A stretch of DNA of 64,000 nt, taken from assembly GCF_016545825.1 (NCBI RefSeq), contig NC_052612.1, positions 42,391,738 to 42,455,737 of the forward strand. Reading direction: 5' to 3'. Shown here piece after piece: positions 37,229 to 50,836 of this stretch. The notes beneath the pieces are model-generated. The model was given only the letters and a program-made list of their open reading frames with translations, made no database searches and had not been told where the DNA came from. Source of the DNA: Eucalyptus grandis (lineage: Eukaryota; Streptophyta; Magnoliopsida; Myrtales; Myrtaceae). Numbering within the stretch: the first letter of the stretch is position 1; each line of letters starts with the position of its first letter. The position numbers and the translations under genes are program-made.

Positions 37229-40228
37229 TGTGATCCCACATTTTCAGACCCACATTTTCTCTTAACGTGGCGATTATTCGACATGAAGTTTTTCCACATT
37301 TCGTATCTTTCGTGACAATCGCCCATTTGATAACCGTCTTGATGGGAGACGGTGTATAAAAGGAACGTACGTTCATTTCTGACGGGCAATTACAAGGTCT
37401 AACTTAAACCCTCTCATTTGGAATACACCATCAGTACGTGAGGGAATTGGGTTAGTAGCGTATGCCCGATATTTCTTTGAATTTTCAGGATTTTCCGACG
37501 AACGTGAATATGAACAGTGGCTGGAGGTATGTTTATAATCGATCATGGCTTCTGCAATTGATTTTCATGTCTTTTATTTGGTATCAAAGCATGTTTAGTG
37601 CCTCTGCCTTGTTTTTTTCGAATTTTTGATGTATTTTCGGGCCTTTTTGAGAGATGAACAGTATTCATAGTTTTGAGGCCAAGTGAGAAACTCGCCGATT
37701 TCGGGCAAAATCCAGCGACCCACCGCTCGAATTCAGACTTGTACAATCGTACCGCCATGAGGAACATTAACCATGAGTTACTTTGGCATATCGGTGTTCA
37801 CCGGAGGCTAATTAGGTGGCGGAAGTCGCGGTGGTTGAGGATTTATGTTTTGGGAAATTTTCGTTTGATTTGGGGCTGATTTTTTTGTCATTTTCGCCAA
37901 AACTTGAACTCATGTGGTCGTACTGGCATGTTCTCCAAATCTCATTATTTATTTGTGTCCAGGATGGGCTGCTAGAGAGGAAACGACGGTGAAATTGCAG
38001 CTAAAAACGGCAAAAACCCGTAGAAAATTGCTTATGTGCACGAGGGAGAAGGCGAGTGGGCTCCATGCACATGCTGCAATTGCAAGCGCGTGGAGCTAAC
38101 CGCTGGCACGTGCGGCCCACATGCGCAAAACTGTCGAGGCAATTGCCAGGCGCGTGCGATGCGTGGCAGACGGCACGCGTGCGGGTCACGTGCCCGTCGA
38201 GGAAGCAAGCACGTGCTCGGCACGCGCTTGACATGTTGTGGCGTGCCTTTTTACTTCTTTGCCCCTACGCCATTTTAAAATTCTTGTTTTGCCCTTCTTG
38301 CAATTTTACAATTCTACCATTGGCCGATTTATTTACTGTTCTGCCCCTTGGTACATTTATTTACTAATTTGTCATTTCATGCATTTTTATGAATATTTTA
38401 TGTATGAAATTAAATGTCCAATGATCCATATATTTAATAAATTAGAGAGTAGCCACAACATCTTTAATTAATTAAATTATATATTAAGAGCTTCCGTATC
38501 ATATTTAGAAATGGACATTGATTGTAATTAATTATATTAATATGATGAATTTTATCCCACATGAATTTTCATTGTATTAATATGATTAGTTAGGATGCAA
38601 TATCATGTTATTTTTCTTAATTTACCCACATGGATTAAGAAAATGTATATAATATAGTAGTTTCTTCATGATGTAATTATAAATCTATTTAAATTAAAAA
38701 CTTAGTCCACATGCAGTTTATATGTTATGTGATTCATATTCTTGACATGTTTACTTTGGTAAAACATGATTTATGTATATTTACCTCAAATTTTGTGACA
38801 TAAGCATGATTATTTGATACAATTTTGCAACCTGTGAATTTCTCTAAATTTAAATGTGATGTTCCCATATTGAATGGTGAGAACTATAAAGTTTAGAGGG
38901 AGTTAGTTATTCTTCAATTGGGGTGGATGGACATTGACTATGCTATAAGGAATGATGAACCACCTGCTCCTACTGATTCGAGCACTGCAGAGGAGATAAC
39001 TCTTTATAACCAATGGGAGTGGTCCAACCGCATTAGTGCAATGTTTATAGGGGCTAAAATATCTCCTAGTATTTGTGGTTCGGTTGCTCAGCATAGCAAT
39101 GCTAAGGCTTTATTAGAGGCCATAGATGCGCAGTTTGAGAATTCTGAGAAGACGCATGCCATGACCCTGATTATGAAGTTTTTATCATTGAAGCTCGCTA
39201 GTGTTAGGGGTGTGCGTGAGCACATCATGTAAATGAGAGACATTGTAGCTCAGCTTAAGAACCTTGAGGTTGAGATATCTAAATCTTTTCTTGTGTATTA
39301 TATTCTGAACGCTCTCCCACAACACTATGCACATTTCAAGATCTCTTATAACACACATAAGAATAAACGGTCAATTAATGAACTCATGATCATATGTATT
39401 CAAAAGGAATAAAGACTAATTATGGAATTGTGAGGAAGTGCTCATTTGGCAATACAAGGAAAGAATAAGGGCCATGACAAGTACAAGGGAAAATGTAAAA
39501 TACTTCCTCAAACTGACATTAAGAAATGATCCAAATGTTTCTTCTGTAAAAGGGAGGGGCATATAAACAAGCATTGCGTCAGATTTAAGGCCTGGCTCGA
39601 GAAGAAAGGCAATTCAATCTCTTGTGTTTGTTATGAATCTAATATGGTTGATGTGAGTCACAACACTTGATGGATTGATTCTGGATCTACAATCTACATA
39701 TCGAATTTCTTGCAGGGTTTTCAAAACCACAGGAAGCCAGTGGGAAGTGAACAAAGTATCTATTCAGGAAATAATATACGTTCGCATGTGGAAGTTATTG
39801 GGACATGTAGACTAGTTCTCAAGAGTGGCTTTATTTTGAATTTGGAAACGACCTTTTATGTTCCTAGTTTTTCTAAAAACTTAATTTCAGTTTCAAGACT
39901 TATACCTTTGGATTACTCTTTTAACTTTTCAGATTCAAATTTCTGTTTATCATTTAAATCTGAAATTGTTGGGAGTGGTACTTTGTCTGATGGTCTTTTT
40001 CGAATTAATTTACAAGATAATGCCTATTATGATGCAATGCATGTTCATGATAACACTGGTATAAAACGATGTATTGTGAAAGAACATTCCTCTATGTTGT
40101 GGCATCGGAAATTAGGACATATCTCCGTAGACAGAATTAAACGATTGGTAAATGATGTACTTAGTACTTTAGATTTTATTGATTATGATACTTGTGTGAA
40201 CTGTATTAATTTTGTTCCAGTGTCTTAG
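37229..40228 (+). mobile_element. Degenerate Ty1/Copia retrotransposon, truncated
   Basis: A 5' LTR of roughly 340 bp (about 37,229-37,570, with TATA box TGTATAAAAGG near 37,350) is followed by the primer-binding site TGGTATCAAAGC (37,579-37,590), one base from the initiator-Met tRNA complement typical of Copia. A 1.25-kb leader and decayed gag-protease follow. The element stops in the GAG-pre-integrase region near 40,228; integrase, reverse transcriptase and 3' LTR are absent. LTR borders are approximate. Confidence 0.8.
38848..40228 (+). pseudogene. Copia gag-protease pseudogene
   Basis: The frame opens with VPILNGENYKV, then a TAG (38,894) where a Trp is expected, followed by the gag body (GWMDIDYAIRNDEP). 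More stops occur at about 39,231, near 39,410-39,530 and at 39,668. A CX2CX4HX4C zinc knuckle lies at 39,536-39,577. The protease site WIDSGST is near 39,672. The pre-integrase motif MLWHRKLGHIS lies near 40,095. The open stretch 39,710-40,228 is intact over 172 codons. Multiple stops make it non-functional. Confidence 0.85.
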
Positions 40229-41106
40229 AATTCTTCTCTGCAGATGGGTTAATTTTCAAAGGGCTATTACATCCCAAGGTTGTTGTATCTGAACCGTGAC
40301 CAAGAGCTGCTGAGATTTTTTCACTATGTTTTAGAGCGACGACTTGTTGAGATTGGAAGACCAAACTAAAGCCCCTCAAACTGTGCGAAGCTACATTACT
40401 ATCCCAGGAGTAAGTACAAACTCAGCTGCAGGAAACCCAATTGTCAATTTTGCTCTGCTCGCTATAGTCAATTTCAAGAATGAATACATGTCGATACTAA
40501 TGTTACAATGAGATAGTTTTTACACAAATGAGAACGAAAGACGGCAACTGGCCTCAATAGCTTGAGTACGTCCCTTGCCAGATGCAGCAAACCAGTGACA
40601 AGTACCTGAGCAGTGTATGTCCACCAATACATGAGCATGTAAACCACTATATTCACATCTTCTGTTTTTATTTCTCACTGAAAGGTCGACATTGTGTATT
40701 GCTAGGCACCAAAAGCAAGGTGAAGGGGAAAAAAAAAGTCTCCCTCGGCCCGAATGACAAAAGACAACCGGATTGAGTGAGAAGACCATATATGCTCTCA
40801 AATTCGGAATCTCTTTGGCACTCACGGTAGAAACACATGTATTTTCCATTTGGCCTGACAACTAGTATGGCAAGACTCTTCTAGTAGCAACCTCCTATGG
40901 ACATCATGTTAACGACAGAAGGATTCCCCTGAAAGCGTAAAGAAGGGTTTTCCCTAAAACAGTCCCTAGCCATTTTATTGTCGATGGCAACAAAGACATC
41001 ATCGCACTGCATGCGAAATTCCGATCTGCCGGAATCCAATGGGATACGTCTTCATAAAGAAACTCATGAGGGGGCAAGGAGTCTACATCGTCCATCTAGG
41101 AGAGTT
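40229..41106. other. Spacer of unknown origin, possible decayed coding fragments
   Basis: It has no counterpart in the duplicated locus, so it belongs to the material inserted between 32.3 and 41.1 kb. Short protein-like stretches appear on the plus strand (RSYITIPGVSTNSAAGNP near 40,395; HFIVDGNKDIIALHAKF near 40,975) without recognisable domain, start or splice context. They may be remnants of captured exons or chance. Confidence 0.35.
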
Positions 41107-41154
41107 GAGACGAACACGTCAGCTTCATCGGCTAATTTTCCAACAATTGGTAAG

Positions 41155-44100
41155 TGTTGACACCTAAATTTTGGCGACACAGACATTTATTTATTGCATT
41201 AAAAATTAGGGATTAATTTTAACCCCTAAAAAAAAAATACTAAATTGCATAGCATATAGTTTTTAAGAGTATTAAATGCATTTTGCATATAAATTGAACT
41301 GGCGAGAGGTGGATTTAGGTATATGAGCTTGAGCAAATAGTTCTGAGCTTATTGAAATAATTGGATCGGTGCAGGTATGGTTTTGGGCCCAATTACCATG
41401 TTTGAGTCCATGAAATGAGATTAATTAAGCTGAGTCCATAACTGAAAATTACATTGTGCTCAACTTGGAAATTAATTAGGCTATCATCAGCATAATATTT
41501 CATATGGCCATAATTCTTCGAATATTGCAGCGGCCGATTCTCTTGTTTGTAGGAAAGAAAAGAAAAGGAAAGAAAAGGATGCGGGTGGGTTACATATGGC
41601 CTGACTACGTAAGGCCAAAAAGGAGAATATATTTTGCATGGTCAAAGGTGGAAAGAAATAGAGGGAATCGTGCATAATTCAGTAAAGGAAAGTGGAAGTT
41701 CAATTTTTGTCTTGGAGCTCAATCTTCTCATGAATATAAAGGAAAGACAATGGGACGTCTTGTGAGGGGGAGGCATTCTTCATACGAGAGAGAAAACACG
41801 TGAGAATCGAGAGCGGAGAGGGAGCTCCGCCGGCTCTTCACGGCCGTGACTTTGCTGAGTTCGTGGCCGCACCTTGACACCGATCTTGCTGCCGATCGTC
41901 TGTTGCGTTGACAACGACCAGCTTTCCAGTGATCCTCCCCGATGATAGAGCAACAGCGTTCACTTCCAGTCAAGCCTTGATCAACAACCACGAAGTTTTG
42001 GGGGCCACACACATTGAACATACGGCCACACGTTGAGAGAATAGATAGAGTGGAGGATCCAATAGAGAATAGAAACCGAAGTTATTTCTGCTCTTTGGGT
42101 CCCAATTCCGAGATCGCTCCATCACCGCCTCCGAGATCCACTAGCCATAGTTGTTGCTGCCAGACATCCACGTTGTACCTGCACCGCGACGGCCCCCTCT
42201 TGGCCAAGCTCTTCCCTTTCACTACAGCGAATCTCTTTCTATTTCGCAGGTTCTCGAATAAGCAGCACTGAGTTTTTCTACCGTGCCGTGAGCCATGACA
42301 TCGCTGCCGTTGTCGAGCTGAGACCAGTTTGGTGCCTTCCCGCAACAAAATCGTTCTTTATTTTGCAGGTTCGCTGTGAGACTATCTCGGTGAACATCTG
42401 AGCATCCCCCTCACCGTTAGCCCATGCTTGTGCGTGGTCACCACCTCCATCGAGAAGTCCACCGAGTGAGTTGCTCCTTCCCTAGCCGAGAATTATTGAA
42501 CCGGCAGGCTTCACCAAGCAGCCTGTACTGAGAGTCCCACCATCGGTCCATACGTGACATCATCACTGTGGATTCCTCATCGACAAAGCTGCTGCTGCAC
42601 TGAGACCAACTTCAGGCGTAAACCGAGGGGATCATCAAGCTATCAAGGGAGTTTTCAATTCTCAATAAAAATTCCACTTTTCTTTCTCTATAGTCACGTA
42701 CAAGGGACACATATCATACCCATGTGAACACCTAAAAATAAGAGAAGAAGAGTTTTCTGGTTTTCTCATGGCTTCACTTTCCTGACGTGGTTATTATATG
42801 TTTAATGCACTGCCACACACAGTCACGACATCCATTGATCGCAGACACCACCTGGCGCAAATCCAGCCCGCTCCATTGATTTTCCCAGATTTGTTGAGCA
42901 GTTCGTTGCGACGATTTCAGTCCAATTTAGCGAGTTGCCGCAACCACCGCGAAGTAGTCCCTCCTCAGCCGGATATCACCGTGAATCATCCATCATCGCG
43001 CTCGACTTTTCTTTTGTAGAATTCACCGCGAGCCCCAACCTCAACGACTAAGCCGTTGACCTGATATGCCACGAGCTCTACGCTCACCGTTAAGTCCTAG
43101 CGATTCCAGGCATGGTTCTTTTGCCGAAAGCACTCACGTTGAATATTCCATATGCTGCATGAAGACAATTCCACTTGCTGCATGAAGAAGATCCATTGAC
43201 TTTGACTGAAAAAGAGGCCACCCGCTCCGCCGCGCCTACAAATCATCCGCGAGCGTCTTTGTCCAACCCCGATCTCCACCGACAGCGGGAGATTCGTTGT
43301 CAAAGGAACACCACCATTACATCATACAACGTTCCTGATTCAAGCAGCCACGAGCCAAGTCGACTTTCGAAGTTTCCATTTTTGCAGGCTCATCAAACTG
43401 TGCCGGCTTTGATTGTGAATCTCCGTGCCACCGCTGCTCGCCACCATCCGTCGTGTTTCACCGTCAAGGAGCCGGTTGCAATCCCGATCCAATTACGCTT
43501 GGTCCGAATTTGGAAAGAATATCCTTGAATTAGGTAAGACTCTCGATCAATTTGATTTTCATATATCTCGCTGCTTAATTCAATATTGCAATCTTTCTTT
43601 GAATGTTTGATTGATATTTCCATATCCAAAAGATCTCTCGATTCCTCATGAATTAGGAATTTTCCTAATTTCGCAACGTGCATATGATTGATAGTCCGAT
43701 TTCACGCTCGAAATACGACTTGCAATCGCACGGAAAATCGCCAATCCGATCTCACGCTCGAGATACGATTCGCGATTTTATTTGAAATTGGCCAATCCGA
43801 TCTCATGCACGAGATACGATTCGTTAATTTATTTCCAAAATGGACATGGATGATATATTGCCTGATTTGTTGCCGTGCTGTTCTTGATGTCTTATTTTGA
43901 TTGCTCCCGTAAAAGAAAAGAAAAGAAAAAACTGAGTTAGATTAGGTTCGTTTTAGAATATTCCTCGTTTTAGGGTTATCTTGCATGTTAAGAATAGGAA
44001 AATAAAAATCATGTGCACGTCATATAGAATTAGTTTCATACAATGCACGTCATTTAGTGATTTTTGTTAGATGCATTTAATTAGAAATTGCCCGTCATTA

Positions 44101-44854
44101 GAATTAGGTCATTAGATTAATTTAGATTGCATATTTAAGTGTTGCATTTCTTTAATTTCGAATCTCATGGAAAATACAAAAAATTATTTTTTAGAATAAA
44201 TCCATCTCATGCTTCAGGATAGACTACATGCTTATTTATGTCATATTGCTTAGGTCATGTTGCCATGTCATATCATTTCATGTTAAATTAGTGGCATGCA
44301 TTGCATATTGCATGATTTTCATTAATTAAGTGAAAACAAAACAAAAATTGCGTGTTAATTAGAAATCATATTTATGACTGCTGATGTGAATTCTAAACTA
44401 ACAACGCAGATGCTTTCGTTGCTATGAGGTAAGTCCTGCAATTCATTCATTTGCTTTCTTGAGTGTTAAATTGGTGGTTTGCGTACCTGCATGGTCGCCT
44501 CACATGTTAAGGAATTAAAATCAATTCAAATTGTTTGCCAAACAATTTTTTCAAAATAAAAGATAAAGGTACCGGAAGGGCATTAGAGAAATCTAACGTA
44601 ATCAAGTCCCCGAACTCACAAATCTCTGGTTCGTAGAAATAAAGTAAATCTCCCGTTACTTTATTTGGGTTTCTAATCGACCCACCAAAAAATAGATTAG
44701 TGGCGACTCCTGATTGAAAATCATTTGCATGTTAAGAATTTAAACGAAAGTCGCGAATTAGTATGGGCTTGGGAGAGCCCGAGTTAAATCTAGGCTTAAC
44801 AATCCATTAGCCAAACCCTAGGTGGTTCATAACCCCAAAAAATTGGTCGCGACA
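41155..44854 (+). mobile_element. 3.7-kb LTR-like element (probable giant solo LTR) with GTAAG target duplication
   Basis: The 3700-bp segment begins TGTTGACACC and ends GGTCGCGACA, and is flanked by the perfect 5-bp repeat GTAAG (41,150-41,154 and 44,855-44,859). The homologous locus at 48,417-48,470 shows the uninterrupted empty site with a single GTAAG, so the borders are firm. A TATA-like GAATATAAAGG lies near 41,733. The 3' end carries GTGGCGACTCC, a motif I associate with Ty3/Gypsy Tat/Ogre-type LTRs, which can be several kb long. No gag-pol and no internal LTR pair are visible. Confidence 0.8.
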
Positions 44855-46894
44855 GTAAGATCTTGATTGACAAGGATAACCTAAAAGCAGAAATTTACTG
44901 AATTGAGAATTCTAATACGACTGAAATCAACATTTTCGGCCTTTTCACTCTTTTTTCTTTTGTGAAACAATCCTTTTCACTTTAATGCGCCTACCTTTTT
45001 ATGTAAAAAAATAAAATAAAATCCTGCAATGTAGTGTCACACAAATCATATTTAATAAAAACTATTTCTATTAATTATACAGAAAAATACGAGAGAGACA
45101 ATACTTTGAAAATGATAAGTTTTTCTTCTTAAAACGGGGGCATGCGTTGACAAAATTCTTTTAAGTTTAATGTTCGAATCGTTTTCTGTCCTTCCACTGT
45201 GTATTTTGTGATATGGTGAAAGTCAATACTTAAGTAGATTATAAAGAAAGTAAATTTTACATAGAGAAAGGAAAAATCTTAGAAAAATCAATTATCTAGT
45301 TACGCGCCCTATATTTCTAAAAATCAATTAAGCTTTACATTTGCGCCAACCTTCAATTTTTCTATTCTTTCTTCATTTTCAAGGTGTAAAGATTAGATTT
45401 TTTGAATCCTTAGGATGTAAAATTTCATTCTACAAGTTAGATGACATAAATAAATATACGTGCCCGACACCGTGTTTGGCAAATATATTTCATAGTCACT
45501 TGATATGGACCGTGAACTCGTTGACTTTTTTAGTGGTAGAATCTTTCTTGTGTCCTTGAAAGGGTAATGCATCATGCGTTTTCATTGTCAATTGGGATAT
45601 TGAATGCAACGATAAGGAAGAAAATCTCACATATATGGAAGTGATGCCTACTGTCCGATGGCAACTATTAGGCGAAAGTCAAGTTTTTCACTGTTTTTGT
45701 TAGGTTGGAAAAAAGATACATATTTATTATTTGGCGCAACCAACTCCTCATCTTTTGGATATGTAATAAATTTGATGTGTGCGCGGGGCGAATGATTCCG
45801 GAAATGGGGATTTTCTGGTTAAGTGTATGGAAATGGCAGGACAAATTTTAATGGAATGACGTACAAATGATAAAAGATATGAAAGGTTCATCACTAAAGA
45901 ATGAAAGACATAAGCCACGAATTAAAGATAAAGAGTCGGGATAATGACAATTCACCACCTAGGCGTAAAAAATTGTTTGATAACCATGGATGAATTTAGA
46001 TAAGAAATCAGATAAATATTCACATGTAGAGGAATTCTCGTATATTCATCAACTCTCTGTGTTACAGTGCGGAACTCTCCTCTATTTATAGAAAAACTAA
46101 GACATAGGAAATAGACAAACATAAAAAACATCGGAACTAGAAAGTTCATTAATGACATGGAGAATTGAAATCTTGACTCTTTATTCTTATAGTTTATCTT
46201 CCAAAATTCATCCACCAACCTTGACCAGAAAATAATATCAATTAATCTTGACTCTTTATCTTAGGAGATCAACTAATATCCGAGGAAATTGCTCAAAGCC
46301 TCCCATCGATGTCTTTGAAATCAACAACTACTTCGGTGAATTGGTAACTTAAAACTTGAACGTCGAGGAAGAATCGACAACTCCTAAATCAATAATCTAG
46401 TCGATAGTCTTCACGTCGACATCTTCATCTTGAATCCATCAAAGTAGATTATGACCAAAAATCTGCTTTGGCTTGAATGAACATTGACATTGCCTGACTT
46501 GTCATTGGAACCATGTTGAGACTTAAGGATGGTTCCATAGAATCAGATGATGTCGCATCAAAATCAGACATAAATACTAATTTATGAAATCAATCTATAT
46601 TAATGGTATAAGGCTCTTATTAGGTACTCGAGAATGATCTACTTATTTAAACGCGTGCTTACAGTCTACAACATTACTTTGTGAATCAATTTCATAGCCC
46701 GATCTTACCATGCACGGTGGCTATTCTGTTGATAATTTTAAGTTAGCCATTCGCTGGTGATCACAGGATCTGAACTTCAGATGAATATCTACTGCTGGAT
46801 AGCTAATCCACCATAGCATTCCTAGCCCACCAAAACACGCGCACATAAATTGTCAAAAAGCAATCGATAGCTCGTAATTCGTAAGTAGCTGGTG
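44855..46894. repeat. Duplicated SSL 3'-flank spacer, copy 1
   Basis: It aligns directly with 48,465-50,475. Anchors include AAACAATCCTTTTCACTTTA (44,965 and 48,565), GGTAATGCATCATGCGTTTT (45,561 and 49,164) and CCCACCAAAACACGCGCACA (46,828 and 50,409). Together with 41,107-41,154 this was one continuous spacer before the 3.7-kb element inserted. It ends at GTAGCTGGTG, where it is fused to a piece of SSL exon 1. Confidence 0.85.
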
Positions 46895-46968
46895 ACGGCG
46901 AAGAGGACGGCGAGGACGACGACGGCAGTCGCTGCTAAGAAGAAGGAGAGCTTGGGATTCGAAATCAC
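46895..46968 (-). pseudogene. SSL exon 1 stub with lost start codon
   Basis: The minus strand reads SNPKLSFFLAATAVVVLAV, the signal segment of SSL copy 0 (NRKLSFFLAATAVVLAV) with one extra codon. The start codon is GTG (46,966-46,968) instead of ATG. After about 25 codons the homology ends abruptly at 46,894, where spacer that normally lies downstream of an SSL gene begins. Exons 2 and 3 are absent. Confidence 0.85.
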
Positions 46969-48416
46969 GGACCGCGTATGAGGTCTTCCGATTTCTGCTT
47001 GCGAATGCTCGCAAAAGAGACCGCGCCTTCCCTCTCTTCCAATTTCTTCAGGTAATCATCGAAAATTTGGAAGGAAAATATCCTTAATGAGATGACAGTG
47101 AGATTTTTAATGTGATAAAAACAAAATAAGGAAAGTGATTAGCGTGAAGAAAACTAATAAAATACTTACGACAATATCAGATTTACGATCCGTAATCAAG
47201 AGCTCAATTCAATCAACCATGACTTCCAGATTCTGGCTTGAAAAGATTTAGAGGACATGATCCATGACTTATTTTTTAATAGATTAATATAAGATGAATC
47301 TCATCATTCCGCAGCTTTTCTATAATTCCAATTACCTATCTTCCACGACAAAAGATTTATGGTCCCAAAAACACTGTTACAAATTCAGCATAATGGCCTC
47401 GTCAGGCTAGCTATACTCAAAATAATGTGCATCTACCTTTGAGCACCTCCTCCTTTTAAAAAATTTCAATCGATTTTCTTCTTCTGTAAAGTATCATTGA
47501 TCAACTTAATTTTTATTTATTCCCCACACTTTTCAATATCAAAATTTGGATATCTTCTATCTAACTACAACTTTCCTCGAAAAAATGCCAAATCTTATAT
47601 ATTTCTTTTCCACATATATTGTATGGTGTATTTTTATTACTAGTTTCTTACAAGTTTTCAGTAATAAAAATATTCCACGACAATCGTATCGAGGTAATAA
47701 AGTGACGCCAGTGGAAAATCAAGTCCTTGCCTAACCGTTTAGAAAAATATAAAGTTAAAAAAAATTAAAAGTCCAATTTATTCATATTGTGTGCGCATTA
47801 AGTATTTAGTATTCTTTATTCATGAATTCTTATATAACATTTATTTTACTTTGGAACAATATTCCACCATAAAAAAAAAAAATTGCAGTCAATTACCTTT
47901 CGGATTTCTTGTCTTGAGTGTTGTCATCAGATGTGTTTCTATAAATATTGCACATGTAAAATCATTATCTTCTACTAGCATACAAGACAAAATGGATGGC
48001 TCAACTTGTATCGGTACTTATCAAATGTAACAGTACAGTCAAGCAAGCACAATCCAAGTTATTATAAGAGGCCAACTATCGAACTTGGGAACTGTTTGGC
48101 TTTATAACTGATGCAATGTATGTGATTAATCTCTAAAATTGACACAACTGATTGCAGTGTACCACGAATTTTCAATTTGAAAACTAGAAATTACTTGTTT
48201 AAATCTCATTAATTGTGTGCAAATTACAAACTACTCAAATTAATGGAGGAAGGTAGAGGCATGAATTTGACCTACATATGTCATTGGCATGTATTTCCCC
48301 CATTGATAACCACTGACGAATTGATTATATGAGAATTGCTAAGCCGTTTCCTAATTTAAGTGGCGCAAAAAATTTCAACGCTCTTTGGCCATATGGGTGT
48401 CATCATTTGAAGAAAT
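46969..48416. repeat. Duplicated SSL upstream region, copy 2
   Basis: Counterpart of 30,679-32,342. It lacks the 85-bp repeat pair and the ~220-bp insert seen there, and its TATA-like stretch is degraded (around 47,170), fitting loss of the attached gene. It runs directly into the next duplicated spacer with no Copia material between, so it preserves the older arrangement of the locus. Confidence 0.8.
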
Positions 48417-50480
48417 GAGATGAATACGTCAGCTTCATCGGCTGATTTTCCTACAATTAGTAAGATCTTGATTGACAAGAATAAACCTAAAAGGAGAAAC
48501 TTACTGAATTCTGATATGACTGAAATCAGCATTTTTAGCCTTTTCACTCTTTTTTCTTTTGTGAAACAATCCTTTTCACTTTAATGCGCCTCCCTTTATT
48601 TGTCAAAAAAAAAAAAAAAATCCTACAATGTAGTGGCCTCCCATATATAGACAATCGTTAATCATATTTAGTAAAAAAATATTAATATTGACTATACATA
48701 ATACGAGAAAGAAAATACCTTAAAAATGATAGACTTTTCATGCTAAAACAGAGACGTGTTAACAAAATTCTTTTAAAATTCATGTTCTGTCATTGTACTG
48801 TGTATTTTGTGGAATAGTGAGAGCCAGACTTAAGTAGTCATGGAGTTGAAAGTTTTGCGTAGAAAAAGGACGGATCTTACAAAAATCAATTCTCTAATTA
48901 CGCGCCTTGTATTTAGCAAAATCAATTAAGCTTTACATTTGCCAACCCTCAATTTTCCTATTCTTTTTTCATTTTCAAGGTCTAAAGATTTTTTTTTTTT
49001 TGAATTCTTAGGGCTTAAAATTTCATTCTACAAATTAGACAATGTAAACAAAAATACGTGCAGACAACACCGTGTTTGGCAAATATATTTCGTAGTCACA
49101 TGATATGAACCATGAACTAGGTGACATTTATAGTGGTAAGGATCTTTCTTATGTCCTTAAAAGGGTAATGCATCATGCGTTTTCATTGTCAATTTGGACA
49201 TTGAATGCAACGATAAGGAATAAGATCTCCCATATATGGAACTGATGCCTATTGTCCGATGGCAACAGTTAAGCCAAAATTGTCTAGGACTCGAAAGTCA
49301 AGCTTTTCACTGTTAGGTTGGAGAATGGATACATATTTATTATGTGGTGCAACCAACTCCTTTTCTTTTGGATAAGTAATAAATTTAGATTCATTCGTGG
49401 GATGAGCAATTCCAAAAATAGCAATTTTCTGGCTTAGTATTTAAACATGGTGTGATGAGTTATAATGGAATGATGTGTAAAAGGACAAAAGATTAGGGTG
49501 GCTCACTACCAAAGAGTGAAAGCACACGCCACCAGCCAAAGATAAATGATCGGGATAATGGCAGCTCAGCACTAAGGCTTAAAAAACTGTTTGATTTTGC
49601 CACCAAGGAACTAAGATAAGGAATCAGATAAATCTTCACTCATGTAGAGGAATTCTCATATAATCATCCACTGTTTGCATTATAGTTGAGAACTCTCCTT
49701 TATTTATAGGGAATTAAGACATAGGAAATAGACCAACATTAAAGACACAGGAACTAAAAAATGCATTAATCATGTGGAGTCTTGAAATCTTTGCTTGTCA
49801 GTCTTGTGGTTAGTCTTCCAAAATTTGTCCACGAACTTTTACCAGAAATTAACTATCTTTTGAGATCAATATCCAAGAAACTTGCTCTGAACAACCTCTT
49901 TGAAATCGGCAACTATTATGGTGAATCGGTAACTTAAACCTCGATTGGCATGGAAAAATCGATAACTCCTTAATCAATAACTTGGTCGACAATCCTCATG
50001 TCGACATCTTCAACTTGAAACCATCAAAGTAAGTAATGACCAAAATTTGCTTTGCCTTGAATGAATATCGGCATTGCTTGACTAGTCATCGGAACCATGT
50101 TGGAACTTAAGGATTGTTCCATAGAATCGGATGCTCCCGCATCAAATTTGGACATAAAAGCCTATTTACGAAATCAATTTATATCAACGGTACGAGGAGG
50201 CTCTGTTGGATACTTGAGAATGATCTGCTTATTGAAACGCGTGCTTACAGTCTACAACATTACTTTTGAATTGATTTCATAGCCCGATCGTACCATGCGT
50301 AGGGTTATTCTGTTGATAATTTAAGTTAGCCATGAACTGGTGATCGCAAGATCTGAACTTTAGATGAATATCAACTGCTGAATAGCAAATCCACCATAGT
50401 ATTCATAGCCCACCAAAACACGCGCACAAAAATTGTCAAAAGCAATCGATGGCTCGAAGCGCGCTAGTAGCTGGTGTCTG
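48417..50480. repeat. Duplicated SSL 3'-flank spacer, copy 2
   Basis: Homologous to 41,107-41,154 joined to 44,860-46,894. It contains the empty target site of the 3.7-kb element (CAATTAGTAAGATCTTGATT near 48,454-48,473). It lies downstream of SSL copy A. Confidence 0.85.
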
Positions 50481-50836
50481 GTTATGGATGCCGACCTACA
50501 CGAACGATTCCTTGAGTAGAGTCTCTCACGTCCAACCACTTTCATGAACTTGGTAACCAAGCCTCCCTAAGAATCGATTCCATGTTCTTCAGTACAACCA
50601 TTGCAAATTTAACTAGGAGTTTGATTTATTGGAACTCGTACAGATGATGCGGAAAGCGACTTCGACATGGGTAGATCGATAGAGAAGAAGAAAAGGAAAG
50701 AAAAAGCACACCCTCTTCGTTTCTTGGCTGAATCGACGACGAAAGGGAGTACGATGAGATGGTGCGCGCGAAAGACAGCTTTAGTTGGAAGAGATCACGA
50801 CACGGATCGATTTCACGACTCGAGAGAATAAGTAGC

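Noticed and set aside
38001..38367. GC-rich Cys/Arg/His-rich frames
   Set aside because: Within the leader of the degenerate Copia element, several frames open at once because of composition; no domain.
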